Shown here: piece by piece, positions 7,690-15,614 of the stretch
Layout: the number at the start of each line of letters is the position of its first letter
Position numbering within the stretch: the first letter of the stretch is position 1
Assembly (NCBI GenBank): GCA_910586835.1
Contig: CAJUJU010000015.1
Location: forward strand, 1 to 43,618
Direction: 5' to 3'
DNA from: an uncultured Acetatifactor sp.
GTDB taxonomy: Bacteria; Bacillota; Clostridia; Lachnospirales; Lachnospiraceae
Length of the DNA stretch: 43,618 nucleotides
Program-made: the position numbers and the translations under genes
The notes under the pieces: model-generated
What the model saw: the letters and a program-made list of their open reading frames with translations, nothing else
Databases searched by the model: none
Told to the model about the DNA's origin: nothing

Positions 7690-9423
7690 ATGCGTACAAC
7701 CTATCCGGAAGCAAGTTTTTGCTTTGTGGACGTCACAGCCCTTGCCGACAGCCAAACGGCTTCCACTACGGCAAAGGACTTTTCCAACTACCCTCTCTTT
7801 TGCGATCAGACAGCCAGGCAGGCCCCCTACGGCACCTTGGAACGAAACCAGTTCCTGCTGGACGGCAGCAGGGAAATCTTTCCGGCGGCAGGGCCGGAGG
7901 ACGTGCCCTGGTGGAGCGATGAGAAATCGGACGCGGAAGGCGGATATGTCAAGCCGCCCTCCCTGGAGATCTCCTTTACACAGCCCCACAGCAGCATCGG
8001 GCTGACCCTGTACTTTGCGGGGGATTATCCCGCCAGGGTGCGTATCACCTGGTACACACTGTACGGGTCAAAGCTGCGCTCCCAGGTATTTTATCCGGAC
8101 AGCCCGGAGTACTTCTGCAGCTGCCAGGTGCAGAACTACGGGAAACTGGTCATAGAAATTCTGCAGAGTGCCTTTCCTTTTCGGTACGCGAAACTGGATC
8201 ATGTGGAGTATGGCCGGATCTGGCATTTGGGGCGGGAGGACATCAAGACGGCCAGCGTGTACGAGGAGCTGGATCCCACCAGCGCAACCCTTTCCATCAA
8301 TACGGCTCGGCTGGAGATCGTGGACGCCGCCGGGGAATTTGACCCGGCCAACCAGGAGGGGCTGTGGAAATCCTTGCAGAAGGAGCAGAAGGTATCGTTT
8401 ACCGAGTATGTGGACGGGATCCCGGTGGACTGCGGCGCGTTTTATCTGGATACCTGGGAATGCCAAAAGAACCTTGCACGGTTCGACATGAAGGATCTGC
8501 TTGGGATCATGGATAAGACGAAATTTTACGGAGGGAGAGTGTACCATAGAGAAAAGGCAGGCGCCATCCTGGAGGCCGTCATGGACTCCTGCGGCGTGGA
8601 AAATTACCAGGTGGAGAAAGAGGTAGCCGACGTGGAATTAAGCGGCTGGCTGGGCATCCAGAGCCACAGGGCGGCCCTGCAGCAGGTGGCGTTTGCCTGC
8701 GGGGCAGTGGCGGACTGCAGCAGGCGAGACGGCATCCGGATCTACCGCCCGGACAGGCATGTGAGCAGGACCATCGGAACGGACAGGAGGTTCCAGGGGG
8801 CGAAGGTATCCATGGAGGAATATGTATCCTCCGTGACCGTGTCCTACACAAGGTACACCGCCGGAGGGGAGGAAAAGCAGATCAGCAAGGGTATTCTGGC
8901 CGCAGGGAGGCACAGGATAGAGTTCGGCGCACCATACCTGGCGGAAAGCATCCGCGCCTCCGCCGGGATCATCCTGGAGGCGCGGACAAACTATGTCCTG
9001 TTGGAGCTTGCAGAGGACGGGGAGTGCATCCTGACGGGCTGCCGGTATGAGGCGGAGGAAAACGCCTGCACGGCGTCCGTATCAGTGGTCGAGGCGGGAG
9101 AAAATGCCTGCGTCAGGACTTATAAAGGGTGTACCCTCCTGGACGCGGAGAGGGCCGGGGAGCTGGCCGGGCGGCTTCTGCGCCACCACCAGACCAGGCA
9201 GGCGCTGGAGCTGCGCTACATCAACGACGGAGAAGGGGTGGGAAACTGGTGCGATGTGGCTATGAGGGGCGGGGCGCAGAACACCACCTGCATCTTAAGC
9301 CAGACACTGGATCTGACCGGGGGGAACCTGGCCACAGCCAGATGTTTGGGCTACCAGCGCAGGACAACGGAGGATCATTTTGCAGGCAGGGAAATGTATG
9401 CCGGGGAGGGTGGGGTGATATAG
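7690..9423 (+). CDS. Phage tail-tip / baseplate structural protein
   Basis: This 577-residue protein is encoded in the slot of the tail-associated (Tal) or hub protein. The first 170 residues look like a beta-sandwich carbohydrate-binding region (SLEISFTQPHSSIGLTLYF). Around residues 190-290 are segments typical of tail hubs (SATLSINTARLEIVDA, FTEYVDGIPVDCGAFYLDTW, MKDLLGIMDKT). The C-terminal part (LRYINDGEGVGNWCDV, near 510-530) resembles late hub domains. No peptidase, hydrolase or collagen domain was recognised. An AAAGGTGG ribosome binding site precedes the ATG. It probably forms the tail tip at the cell contact point. Confidence 0.72.
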   Translation: MRTTYPEASFCFVDVTALADSQTASTTAKDFSNYPLFCDQTARQAPYGTLERNQFLLDGSREIFPAAGPEDVPWWSDEKSDAEGGYVKPPSLEISFTQPHSSIGLTLYFAGDYPARVRITWYTLYGSKLRSQVFYPDSPEYFCSCQVQNYGKLVIEILQSAFPFRYAKLDHVEYGRIWHLGREDIKTASVYEELDPTSATLSINTARLEIVDAAGEFDPANQEGLWKSLQKEQKVSFTEYVDGIPVDCGAFYLDTWECQKNLARFDMKDLLGIMDKTKFYGGRVYHREKAGAILEAVMDSCGVENYQVEKEVADVELSGWLGIQSHRAALQQVAFACGAVADCSRRDGIRIYRPDRHVSRTIGTDRRFQGAKVSMEEYVSSVTVSYTRYTAGGEEKQISKGILAAGRHRIEFGAPYLAESIRASAGIILEARTNYVLLELAEDGECILTGCRYEAEENACTASVSVVEAGENACVRTYKGCTLLDAERAGELAGRLLRHHQTRQALELRYINDGEGVGNWCDVAMRGGAQNTTCILSQTLDLTGGNLATARCLGYQRRTTEDHFAGREMYAGEGGVI

Positions 9424-9425
9424 GA

Positions 9426-9602
9426 TTGAAGAGGCCGGTGTTAAAAATCTGTACCATAGCGCCCAGGGAGGCAAAAGCCCGGGAGGCGGTAAAGATAACA
9501 GTTGGGATCCAAGACCTGGAGCTGATATTCGGCACGGAACACAGCTATGCCGCAGGGCCGCGGGAAACGGAAGTCTATGCGGGAGAGGAGGAGACATTAT
9601 AA
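9426..9602 (+). CDS. Short phage tail-locus protein, TTG start
   Basis: This is a 58-residue reading frame squeezed between the tail-tip gene (stop 9421-9423) and the Ig-like gene (ATG 9603). It starts at TTG with a strong GGAGGGTGGGG upstream and ends flush against the next start codon, so both boundaries fit an operonic gene. The peptide is KRPVLKICTIAPREAKA at the start, a short beta-like VKITVGIQDLELIFGTEH, then an acidic tail ending EEETL. I do not recognise a family. Its packing and codon use argue that it is translated. Confidence 0.6.
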   Translation: MKRPVLKICTIAPREAKAREAVKITVGIQDLELIFGTEHSYAAGPRETEVYAGEEETL

Positions 9603-10517
9603 ATGGCAATCATAAGAGTCAGAGCCAAAGTAAACGGAACCTGGTTTGCTTTAAGCCAGGATGATTCCGGGAAGTGGGGAGGGACAATCATTGCCCCAAC
9701 GGAGACGTCCTTCCGCCTGTCCGGGGGATATTACCCGGTGACCATCGAGGCGGCTAACGACGCTGGGACAGTGAAGACCTGGGACGCGGGAGATACCGCA
9801 TGGGGGAATACCCTGAGGCTGGTGGTGCGGGAGACCATAAAGCCCGTGTGCACCATCCTGTCGCCCTCGGACGGGGCATACACTACAAACAACCAGCAGC
9901 CATTTACCGTCCGGGTGACGGACGAGGCAGGGGGATCCGGGGTGGCCCTTGGGACGGTGGAGGTAAAGATAGACGGGAAGGCCTACAGCCATGACAGCCC
10001 GGGCGTGGCCTGTCAGGAGATCACAAACGGGTATCAGCTGGTCTGTACGCCCCAGGAGGCCCTTGCGGACGGCAGGCACACCGTTACCGTGAACGCCCGG
10101 GACAATGACGGAAACGCTGCGGCGGCCGTGACGGCGGCTGTCACTGTGGATACGGTGCCGCCGTCTCTGACGGTGGAAACACCCACGGCAGGGCTTATCA
10201 CCAACAACCCGGATCTTATGGTGACAGGTTTCACCAATGACGCAACCTCCAGCCCGGTGGCGGTGACGGTAGCCTTAAACGGGGAGGAATCCCTGACGTT
10301 TCCTGTGGGGGCGGACGGAGCCTTTTCCGGGGCGGTTCTCCTGGCGGAAGGGACAAATACCATTGTCGTGACGGCCAGGGATGTGGCAGGCAAGGAAAGC
10401 AGCGTCACAAGGGAGGTAAAGCTGGATACTTCTATCCCGGAGATCAGGACGCTGACCATGGGGCCGAACCCGAACAACACCGGAGAGAGTGTCACAATCA
10501 CCCTGGAGGTATCCTGA
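9603..10517 (+). CDS. Phage tail protein with Ig-like domains
   Basis: This protein has 304 residues. After an N-terminal domain of about 80 residues (IIRVRAKVNGTWFALSQ), at least two Ig-like or Big-type beta sandwiches can be seen. One is around residues 85-185, with PVCTILSPSDGAYTTNNQ and GRHTVTVNARDNDGN; the other is around 186-285, with PPSLTVETPTAGLITNN and GTNTIVVTARDVAGKES. The last segment begins like a third repeat (IPEIRTLTMGPN) and then ends, so it may be shortened. Ig-like domains on phage tails often bind host surface sugars weakly. AGGAGGAG precedes the start; the stop overlaps the next ATG by one base. Confidence 0.8.
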   Translation: MAIIRVRAKVNGTWFALSQDDSGKWGGTIIAPTETSFRLSGGYYPVTIEAANDAGTVKTWDAGDTAWGNTLRLVVRETIKPVCTILSPSDGAYTTNNQQPFTVRVTDEAGGSGVALGTVEVKIDGKAYSHDSPGVACQEITNGYQLVCTPQEALADGRHTVTVNARDNDGNAAAAVTAAVTVDTVPPSLTVETPTAGLITNNPDLMVTGFTNDATSSPVAVTVALNGEESLTFPVGADGAFSGAVLLAEGTNTIVVTARDVAGKESSVTREVKLDTSIPEIRTLTMGPNPNNTGESVTITLEVS

Positions 10518-11188
10518 TGGCAACATTGACGCTGGAACTGCCTGCCGGAATTATCTATGTGGCAGGCCGGGTAAACGGTGTACTGACAGTGTTTCACCAG
10601 GACGGGATCAACCCGTGGCGCTGGCGGGCAAGCGTGGACGCGGCGGAGGACAGCCTGTATCATATCTGCCTGGAGATGCATGATGAAGCCGGGAACGTGG
10701 GCTATTTTGAAAAGGTGCTGGAATACATCCTTCCGGTGTTTGTGTATGACCGGACAAGGGAGGATGTGGAATATGCGGAGGGGCTGCACAAAACAGGATG
10801 GCAGGACATGACGGAGGAACAGAGAAAAGCCTGGAGGGGAGGCCTGAAGGGATGCCTGAATGCCTCCGACTTAAAGCGCATGGAAAACGCCGTGTATGTC
10901 ATCGGGCAGCTGCTGGGGCTGGACTTAAAGACCAACAAGGACAGCCTGCCGGAATTCCCGGACACACTGTACTTCCGGACGCTGCTGAGAAATGTATCCC
11001 GGCTGCGGGAGACGGGGTATCTGCACAGGGATACGCCCCAACTGCCTGAGGAGCCCTTGAACACCTGGCAGAAAGTAAATGATCTGGAGCACATTCTGCA
11101 CGATATTTATGCAGTCTATAACGCAAACAACAGCCGCTGTTTCTACTGTGGGGAAATCTGTTCCGGCGAGGAAAACGGGCTCCTGTAG
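10517..11188 (+). CDS. Phage tail protein of unknown function
   Basis: The protein has 223 residues. The N-terminal 80 residues continue the beta-sandwich theme of the previous gene (LTLELPAGIIYVAGRVNGVL, ending in MHDEAGNVGYFEKVLEYIL), as if one Ig-like unit had been split off. The rest is helical. DRTREDVEYAEGLHKTGWQDMTEEQRKAWRGG is a repeated helical theme seen in baseplate-associated proteins of gut Firmicutes phages. NTWQKVNDLEHILHDIYAVY follows, then a FYCGEICSGEE terminus with two cysteines. The exact role is unknown; it probably belongs to the tail-tip or upper baseplate. Confidence 0.7.
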   Translation: MATLTLELPAGIIYVAGRVNGVLTVFHQDGINPWRWRASVDAAEDSLYHICLEMHDEAGNVGYFEKVLEYILPVFVYDRTREDVEYAEGLHKTGWQDMTEEQRKAWRGGLKGCLNASDLKRMENAVYVIGQLLGLDLKTNKDSLPEFPDTLYFRTLLRNVSRLRETGYLHRDTPQLPEEPLNTWQKVNDLEHILHDIYAVYNANNSRCFYCGEICSGEENGLL

Positions 11189-11204
11189 CGGCAGGATCAG
11201 GACG

Positions 11205-11227
11205 TCCCTTCCCGCAGGCGGGAGGGA
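11205..11227 (+). other. GC-rich hairpin between tail genes
   Basis: TCCCTTCCCGC and GCGGGAGGGA pair with one bulged T and a two-base loop, in the 77-base gap before the next tail gene. There is no T-run after it, so it is not a typical terminator on this strand. It could stabilise or process the late mRNA. Confidence 0.3.
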
Positions 11228-11265
11228 GAAAAAAGAGAAGCCCAGGAGGGCAGGGAGGGATCTGG

Positions 11266-11556
11266 ATGGGATTTGTTAAAAAAGTATGGAAAAACAGGAA
11301 GTCGGAGTACCCGAACCGGCGGCTGCTGACAAAGGAGGACGGCAGCACGGAACTGGTGACGGTATCCAGAGAGGAGGGCTTGATTTCGGATGAGGGGGAT
11401 CCCTTTGCGGAAGACACCATGAACGACCTGGAGAACAGGATCGAGGAGGGGTTTCAGAGCACCCTGGGTGATCTGAAGTTTACCACCATCACCCAGGCGG
11501 CCTACAATGCCCTGGCAGCCAAGGACAGCAACACAATCTATCTGATTACGGGGTGA
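11266..11556 (+). CDS. Small phage tail/baseplate protein
   Basis: The protein has 96 residues. It has a basic N-terminus (MGFVKKVWKNRKSEYPNRR), a middle containing the GDPFAEDTMNDLENRIEEGF segment, and an end ITQAAYNALAAKDSNTIYLIT. The last element is the TxxxYxALxxKDxxTLYxI motif often found at the neck of phage tail fibres and baseplate adaptors, just ahead of the fibre gene. That position holds here, so it probably links the fibre to the tail. A CAGGGAGGG ribosome binding site precedes the ATG. Confidence 0.72.
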   Translation: MGFVKKVWKNRKSEYPNRRLLTKEDGSTELVTVSREEGLISDEGDPFAEDTMNDLENRIEEGFQSTLGDLKFTTITQAAYNALAAKDSNTIYLITG

Positions 11557-11560
11557 CGCC

Positions 11561-13339
11561 ATGGGGATACAGATTTCGGAGAAAAAACTGAAAGCGGCCT
11601 ATGCGGGCACGCAAAAGATTAAGATGGCCATGTACCAGGGAAAGAAGATCTGGAGCGCCGGCAGCACAGTCACCTATGTAGTAGACAACAACATATCCTA
11701 CACCGAAGAGGTAGACAGCGACGCTTCCTGCCTCTCCCCCAAAACCTTCACCCCGTCAAAGGCGGGCTGGAGCTTTGTGGGCTGGCGGGAGGACAGGATC
11801 GCAAGCGCCAGCGTGCTGGGCAGTAAGATTATGGCCGACAGCCCTGTCACCCTGTACGCGGTGTTCCGCCAGACAGTCACTGTGACCTGGTACAACGGCA
11901 GCACTACAGCAAGTACCTCCACAGGATACAACTATTATAATAACGGCGCTGCGGTCAATCCTTCCTTTGCCCTCACCCAGGCGTCACTGCCCGGCTGGAC
12001 GGCCAGGGGCTGGAGCACGGGCAATGCCGCGAATGGAGGCATTACCTACCAAAACGGGGCAGCCTTCACCAGAGGTTCCAGTGTCACGCTGTACGGCATG
12101 TACCAGCAGGCTGTCACGGTAACCTTTTATAATGGGAGCACCGCAGCCTCGGGGACTACAGGGACGCGCTACTACTGTCCCGGTTCCGGCAAGGTCTTAA
12201 ACCCGACCTTTACCTTAACCCAGGCAGGCTTATCCGGTTGGACGGCCAGGGGCTGGAGTACCAGTACTGCGGCGAATGGTGGCATCACCTACAATAACGG
12301 GGCGGCCTTTACCCGGGACTCCAACATTACCCTGTACGGCATGTACCAGCAGACCATTACCCTGTCCTATAATGGCAACGGCGCTTCCGGGGGAAGTACG
12401 GCGGCCCAGAGCGGCACAAGGTACTATAACAGCAACGGCGCCACTGTCAACCCCAGCTTTACCCTGCGGGCGAATGGTTTTGCCCGGACGAATTATAGTT
12501 TTGCAGCATGGGCGTTAGGCAGTGCTGGCGGCACACAGTATAAGACTGGCACTAGCGTTACCCTGACAGCAAATACAACATTTTATGCATACTGGATGCC
12601 GACTGCGGGGACGGCATTTGGATACACAGGTGGCATCCAGACCTTTACGGCGCCGGTATCCGGGACATACCAGCTGACGGCATATGGTGCCCAAGGAGGG
12701 AATAGTCCGGGACGCGTAGACGGGGGATATGGCGGATATGCAACAGGACGTGTGAGCCTGATAAAAGGGCAGGTATTGTATATCGTTGTAGGAGGCATGC
12801 CAAGTGACGGCGCTGCTGTTGGAGGATACAACGGCGGCGGAAACCTAAACAGTAAAAATTCCAACGGCGGGCCAGGCGGCGGAGCAACACACATTGCCAG
12901 ACGGACGGGGGTATTGAGTGAATTGTCCTCCTACAAATCAGATATCTTGATAGTTGCTGGTGGAGGCGGCGGCAGCTGTTGGTCCTACAATACGTCACAG
13001 CAAGGTGGTGCGGGAGGCGGGACATCTGGCGGTGCGACAGGCACTATCTCAGGCAGCCTTAACGTTATTGCAAGTTATGGAGCGAACCAAGCCAGAGGCG
13101 GCTATGTCGTTGCAGTCAACGGCAGCGGGGTGCACCCGGAATCCCAACAGGGGACATTTGGCCAGGGCGGTTCTGGCAATGCCGGCGGCGGTGGCGGATA
13201 TTATGGAGGAGGCAGTGGATTAATCTATCACAATCCTGGTACTGGTGGCTCCGGGTATATAGGCGGCGTTTCCGGCGGCTCCATGCAAAATGGCATAAGG
13301 ACAGGCAATGGTCATGCGATAATCACATTCGCAGGATAA
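11561..13339 (+). CDS. Phage tail fibre / adhesin: InlB-type repeats and glycine-rich domain
   Basis: The protein has 592 residues. The N-terminal 30 residues (ISEKKLKAAYAGTQKIKMAMYQGKKIW) look like a tail-attachment segment. Residues about 45-105 and three following units (about 105-183, 185-263 and 264-344) are InlB B-type repeats, recognisable by YNGST...AR GWST...GAAFTR...VTLYGMYQQ. From about residue 346 the protein becomes a glycine-rich domain with GGYNGGGN, AGGGGGSC and GGGGGYYGGGSG runs, like the Gly_rich adhesin type. It ends in a short beta segment, GNGHAIITFAG. The layout suggests receptor binding by the glycine-rich tip. No chaperone or lysis domain is seen. Confidence 0.82.
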   Translation: MGIQISEKKLKAAYAGTQKIKMAMYQGKKIWSAGSTVTYVVDNNISYTEEVDSDASCLSPKTFTPSKAGWSFVGWREDRIASASVLGSKIMADSPVTLYAVFRQTVTVTWYNGSTTASTSTGYNYYNNGAAVNPSFALTQASLPGWTARGWSTGNAANGGITYQNGAAFTRGSSVTLYGMYQQAVTVTFYNGSTAASGTTGTRYYCPGSGKVLNPTFTLTQAGLSGWTARGWSTSTAANGGITYNNGAAFTRDSNITLYGMYQQTITLSYNGNGASGGSTAAQSGTRYYNSNGATVNPSFTLRANGFARTNYSFAAWALGSAGGTQYKTGTSVTLTANTTFYAYWMPTAGTAFGYTGGIQTFTAPVSGTYQLTAYGAQGGNSPGRVDGGYGGYATGRVSLIKGQVLYIVVGGMPSDGAAVGGYNGGGNLNSKNSNGGPGGGATHIARRTGVLSELSSYKSDILIVAGGGGGSCWSYNTSQQGGAGGGTSGGATGTISGSLNVIASYGANQARGGYVVAVNGSGVHPESQQGTFGQGGSGNAGGGGGYYGGGSGLIYHNPGTGGSGYIGGVSGGSMQNGIRTGNGHAIITFAG

Positions 13340-13512
13340 GTCATGCTGTATTTTCCCGGAATGTTTTAACAATTATTTTAGCAGGAAGGAGGTACTTGTG
13401 AGAATCCGGGACGGGCCCTGAAGGGCAAAAACAGAATACAGAATCAGAACCAGAGAGCCGGAAGTTTCCGCAAGGAGACATCCGGCTCTTATGATCGGGA
13501 AGGAGGGAAGAG
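13340..13512 (+). other. 173-bp gap with a 9-bp perfect stem hairpin
   Basis: Between the fibre and the XhlA-like gene there is no convincing gene; the longest start after a good Shine-Dalgarno sequence (GGAAGGAGG, then GTG) gives only seven codons. AGAGCCGGA (13454-13462) pairs perfectly with TCCGGCTCT (13481-13489) around an 18-base loop that holds the short complement TTCC/GGAG. A weak T-pair follows, so it is a poor terminator. It may separate structural from lysis transcripts. Confidence 0.4.
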
Positions 13513-13815
13513 GTGACAGAGGAAGACATTGCGGTAAAACTGGAGGGACACGAGCATGAGATCGGATCCTTAAAGCACCGGGTAGGAGACCTGGAGAAAG
13601 AAAGCCATACCATCAGCGAGCTGGCGCTGGCCGTCAACCGGATGGCTGTCAGCATGGAACACATGCTGGAGGAGCAGAGAAGGCAGGGAGAAAGGCTGGG
13701 CGTGCTGGAGCAGGTACCCCTGAATACCGGCAGGCAGGTGAGGACGGCAGTGATCAACACCCTGGTCAGCGCCGTGGTGGGAGCCATAGTGGTAGCCCTG
13801 CTCGCATTACTGTAA
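13513..13815 (+). CDS. XhlA-like lysis accessory protein
   Basis: This 100-residue protein starts with GTG at 13513 after GGAGGGAAGA. Residues about 1-75 are a charged coiled coil (HEHEIGSLKHRVGDLEKE, MEHMLEEQRRQGERLGVLE). They are followed by a single C-terminal membrane segment, INTLVSAVVGAIVVALLALL. This is the architecture of hemolysin XhlA, which in Bacillus PBSX works with the holin and amidase for host lysis. The position directly before a holin and an amidase supports that role. Confidence 0.82.
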   Translation: MTEEDIAVKLEGHEHEIGSLKHRVGDLEKESHTISELALAVNRMAVSMEHMLEEQRRQGERLGVLEQVPLNTGRQVRTAVINTLVSAVVGAIVVALLALL

Positions 13816-13862
13816 AAAACTTTAACACACTCACAACAGGAAAGAGAAAAGGAGAAAAAGAA

Positions 13863-14144
13863 ATGGATCTTAGTTTTTTATTGGAACTGATTAACCCCGT
13901 TATCCTGGGGATCTGCTTGCTGCTGGGGTATGCCTTGAAGGAGGCGGTTGAAAAATTCCCTAACCGCTACATACCCCTGGCCGCGCTCTGCTGCGGGACG
14001 TTGCTGGCAGTGATCATGCACCTGCAAAGCGGCATCAATGCCCAGGTTATCCTGGGCGGCATGACCAGCGGGCTGGCATCTACAGGGCTTTATGAGATGC
14101 TGCGCAACCTGCTTCGCTTTGACGGCAAGAGCGGGAAGCAGTGA
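13863..14144 (+). CDS. Phage holin
   Basis: This 93-residue protein has three hydrophobic segments: LLELINPVILGICLLLGYAL (6-25), YIPLAALCCGTLLAVIM (about 37-53) and VILGGMTSGLASTGLYEML (about 61-79), with a short basic tail. Size, topology and the ILGGxxSGxASTGxY segment fit the A118/Phage_holin_5 group of Firmicutes. It would form the membrane lesion that releases the amidase. It lies between the XhlA-like gene and the endolysin. Confidence 0.88.
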   Translation: MDLSFLLELINPVILGICLLLGYALKEAVEKFPNRYIPLAALCCGTLLAVIMHLQSGINAQVILGGMTSGLASTGLYEMLRNLLRFDGKSGKQ

Positions 14145-14229
14145 AGCTTCCGGCGGCTGTCCCGGGTGGCAGCCGCCTTTGAAAGAAAATCAATACAAGG
14201 GTTTCAGGAAGAAGAGGAGGAAAGCAAAG

Positions 14230-15510
14230 ATGAATAAGAGGGTCAAATATCAGACAAAGAACAGGGCATACACCAGCGGAAGGAAGATCGCGGTAAAAGG
14301 GGCAGTACTGCACAGTTACGGATGCCCCCAGCCGGATCCTAACGTGCTGGTGAAAAAGTGGGATGATGCCTCCGTAAGTGCCTGCGTCCATGCCCATATC
14401 GGCAAGGATGAAACCATTGTAACGCTTCCTTGCGAGGAGAACACTGGAAAGGCGGCCAGGGGCTGGCATGCCGGATCCGGAAGCAAAGGATCAGCAAATA
14501 ATACCCATTTGAGCGCAGAAATGACGGAACCTGCCACTATTAAATACGTCGGAGGCTCTAACTGGATCGAGCTGGGGGATGGCAGCAACACCAAGGCCCA
14601 TGTCCTGGCCACCTATAAAAATGCGGTGGAAGTGTATGCCGGATGGTGCCGCAGGCATGGACTTGATCCCCTGGCAGATGGAGTCATCCTGTCCCACAGA
14701 GAGGCACATGCCCGAGGTATAGCAAGCAACCACGGGGATGTGGAGCATCTGTGGTCGAAGTTCGGTCTGACGATGGCGCAGTTCCGCCGGGATGTAAAAG
14801 CTGCCATGCAGGGCGGCGGGGTGGATTTTGGCGAGGATGTGACCGTAACGGACACCTCCGGCCAGCAGGTCAACCCTTTGGACGGCACAGTTACAGTCAT
14901 CTACAATGGGGAGGATGGCCTGAACTTGCGCAAAGCTCCCGCATACACTGCAGCGGTGGCAGAGGTGACAAAAGCCGGGGACAAGCATACAGTCACAGGA
15001 ATTTCGACCGATGAGAAGTGGTATCGCCTGGGCTCGGGGCTGTATGTATCCGCCGTACCGGCTTATGTAAGCTTTAAGGCGACGGAAGCTCAGAAGGAGT
15101 CCACATCCGGGACGGGATACTACCGTGTCCGCGCCTCCTGGGACAAGCCCGACAGCCAGATCGGGGCCTTTAAGGCTCGGGAAAATGCAGTGGAACTGTG
15201 CCGCCAGAACAGCGGCTACCGAGTATACGATCCGGACGGCGAAGAAATCTATCCCTGTACGGGCGCGCCTGCGCTGCCGATGCTGGTCAGTGTCAGGATT
15301 GATGATCTGCGGATCCGCAAGGGCCCGGGTACTACCTACGATTACCACAAAAAAACTGGGAAGCCTGTCTACACTGGCAAGGGGCAGTTTACAATTGTAA
15401 AGCTCTCCGACGGCCCTGGCGCGAAGCAGTGGGGGCTGCTCAAGTCTTATCAGGACAAGGAGGACGGTTGGATTTCGCTGGACGAGCAGTATGTGGATCT
15501 GAAAGGTTAA
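14230..15510 (+). CDS. Endolysin: N-acetylmuramoyl-L-alanine amidase with SH3 domains
   Basis: The protein has 426 residues. Residues about 20-185 form an Amidase_2 catalytic domain. The zinc site is visible as H28 in VLHSYGCPQPDP, the RGWHAG segment, and ILSHREAHARGIASNHGDVEHLW, whose HGDVEH holds the second histidine pair. A first SH3-like domain follows (about 219-282, GLNLRKAPAYTAAVAEV), then a SPOR-like unit (about 297-343, YYRVRASWDKPDSQIGAF). A second SH3-like domain ends the protein (about 352-426, DLRIRKGPGTTYDYHK). It cleaves the amide bond between MurNAc and the stem peptide. The ATG at 14230 has AGGAGGAAAG upstream; the frame is open earlier but lacks support. Confidence 0.92.
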   Translation: MNKRVKYQTKNRAYTSGRKIAVKGAVLHSYGCPQPDPNVLVKKWDDASVSACVHAHIGKDETIVTLPCEENTGKAARGWHAGSGSKGSANNTHLSAEMTEPATIKYVGGSNWIELGDGSNTKAHVLATYKNAVEVYAGWCRRHGLDPLADGVILSHREAHARGIASNHGDVEHLWSKFGLTMAQFRRDVKAAMQGGGVDFGEDVTVTDTSGQQVNPLDGTVTVIYNGEDGLNLRKAPAYTAAVAEVTKAGDKHTVTGISTDEKWYRLGSGLYVSAVPAYVSFKATEAQKESTSGTGYYRVRASWDKPDSQIGAFKARENAVELCRQNSGYRVYDPDGEEIYPCTGAPALPMLVSVRIDDLRIRKGPGTTYDYHKKTGKPVYTGKGQFTIVKLSDGPGAKQWGLLKSYQDKEDGWISLDEQYVDLKG

Positions 15511-15530
15511 GGGGCCGGGATCCTGAAGAG

Positions 15531-15554
15531 GGTGCAAGTTGCACCGGTGCAACC
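15531..15554. repeat. Alternating inverted repeats of GGTGCAA
   Basis: Three copies of a 7-mer lie side by side in alternating orientation: GGTGCAA (15531-15537), TTGCACC (15539-15545) and GGTGCAA (15546-15552). The last two form the perfect 14-bp palindrome TTGCACCGGTGCAA. The cluster sits between the endolysin stop and the terminator, about 185 bp from the host junction. It could be a protein-binding site, such as an integrase arm or repressor site. Confidence 0.6.
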
Positions 15555-15561
15555 GTTTAGG

Positions 15562-15595
15562 AAGGGAAGCAGTGATGACGCTGCTTCCCTTTTTT
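15562..15595 (+). terminator. Rho-independent terminator of the prophage late operon
   Basis: A perfect 11-bp stem pairs AAGGGAAGCAG (15562-15572) with CTGCTTCCCTT (15581-15591) around an eight-base loop, followed by a run of six T (15590-15595). It lies 50 bases after the endolysin stop and would stop late transcription before the host gene on the other strand. Confidence 0.93.
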
Positions 15596-15614
15596 GGTGT
15601 TGTCAGGCGACGGA

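Noticed and set aside
11870..12600. CRISPR-like or diversity-generating retroelement repeat in the fibre gene
   Set aside because: The repeats are in-frame protein repeats of about 78 residues, not short spaced repeats, and no reverse transcriptase or template repeat is seen in the window.
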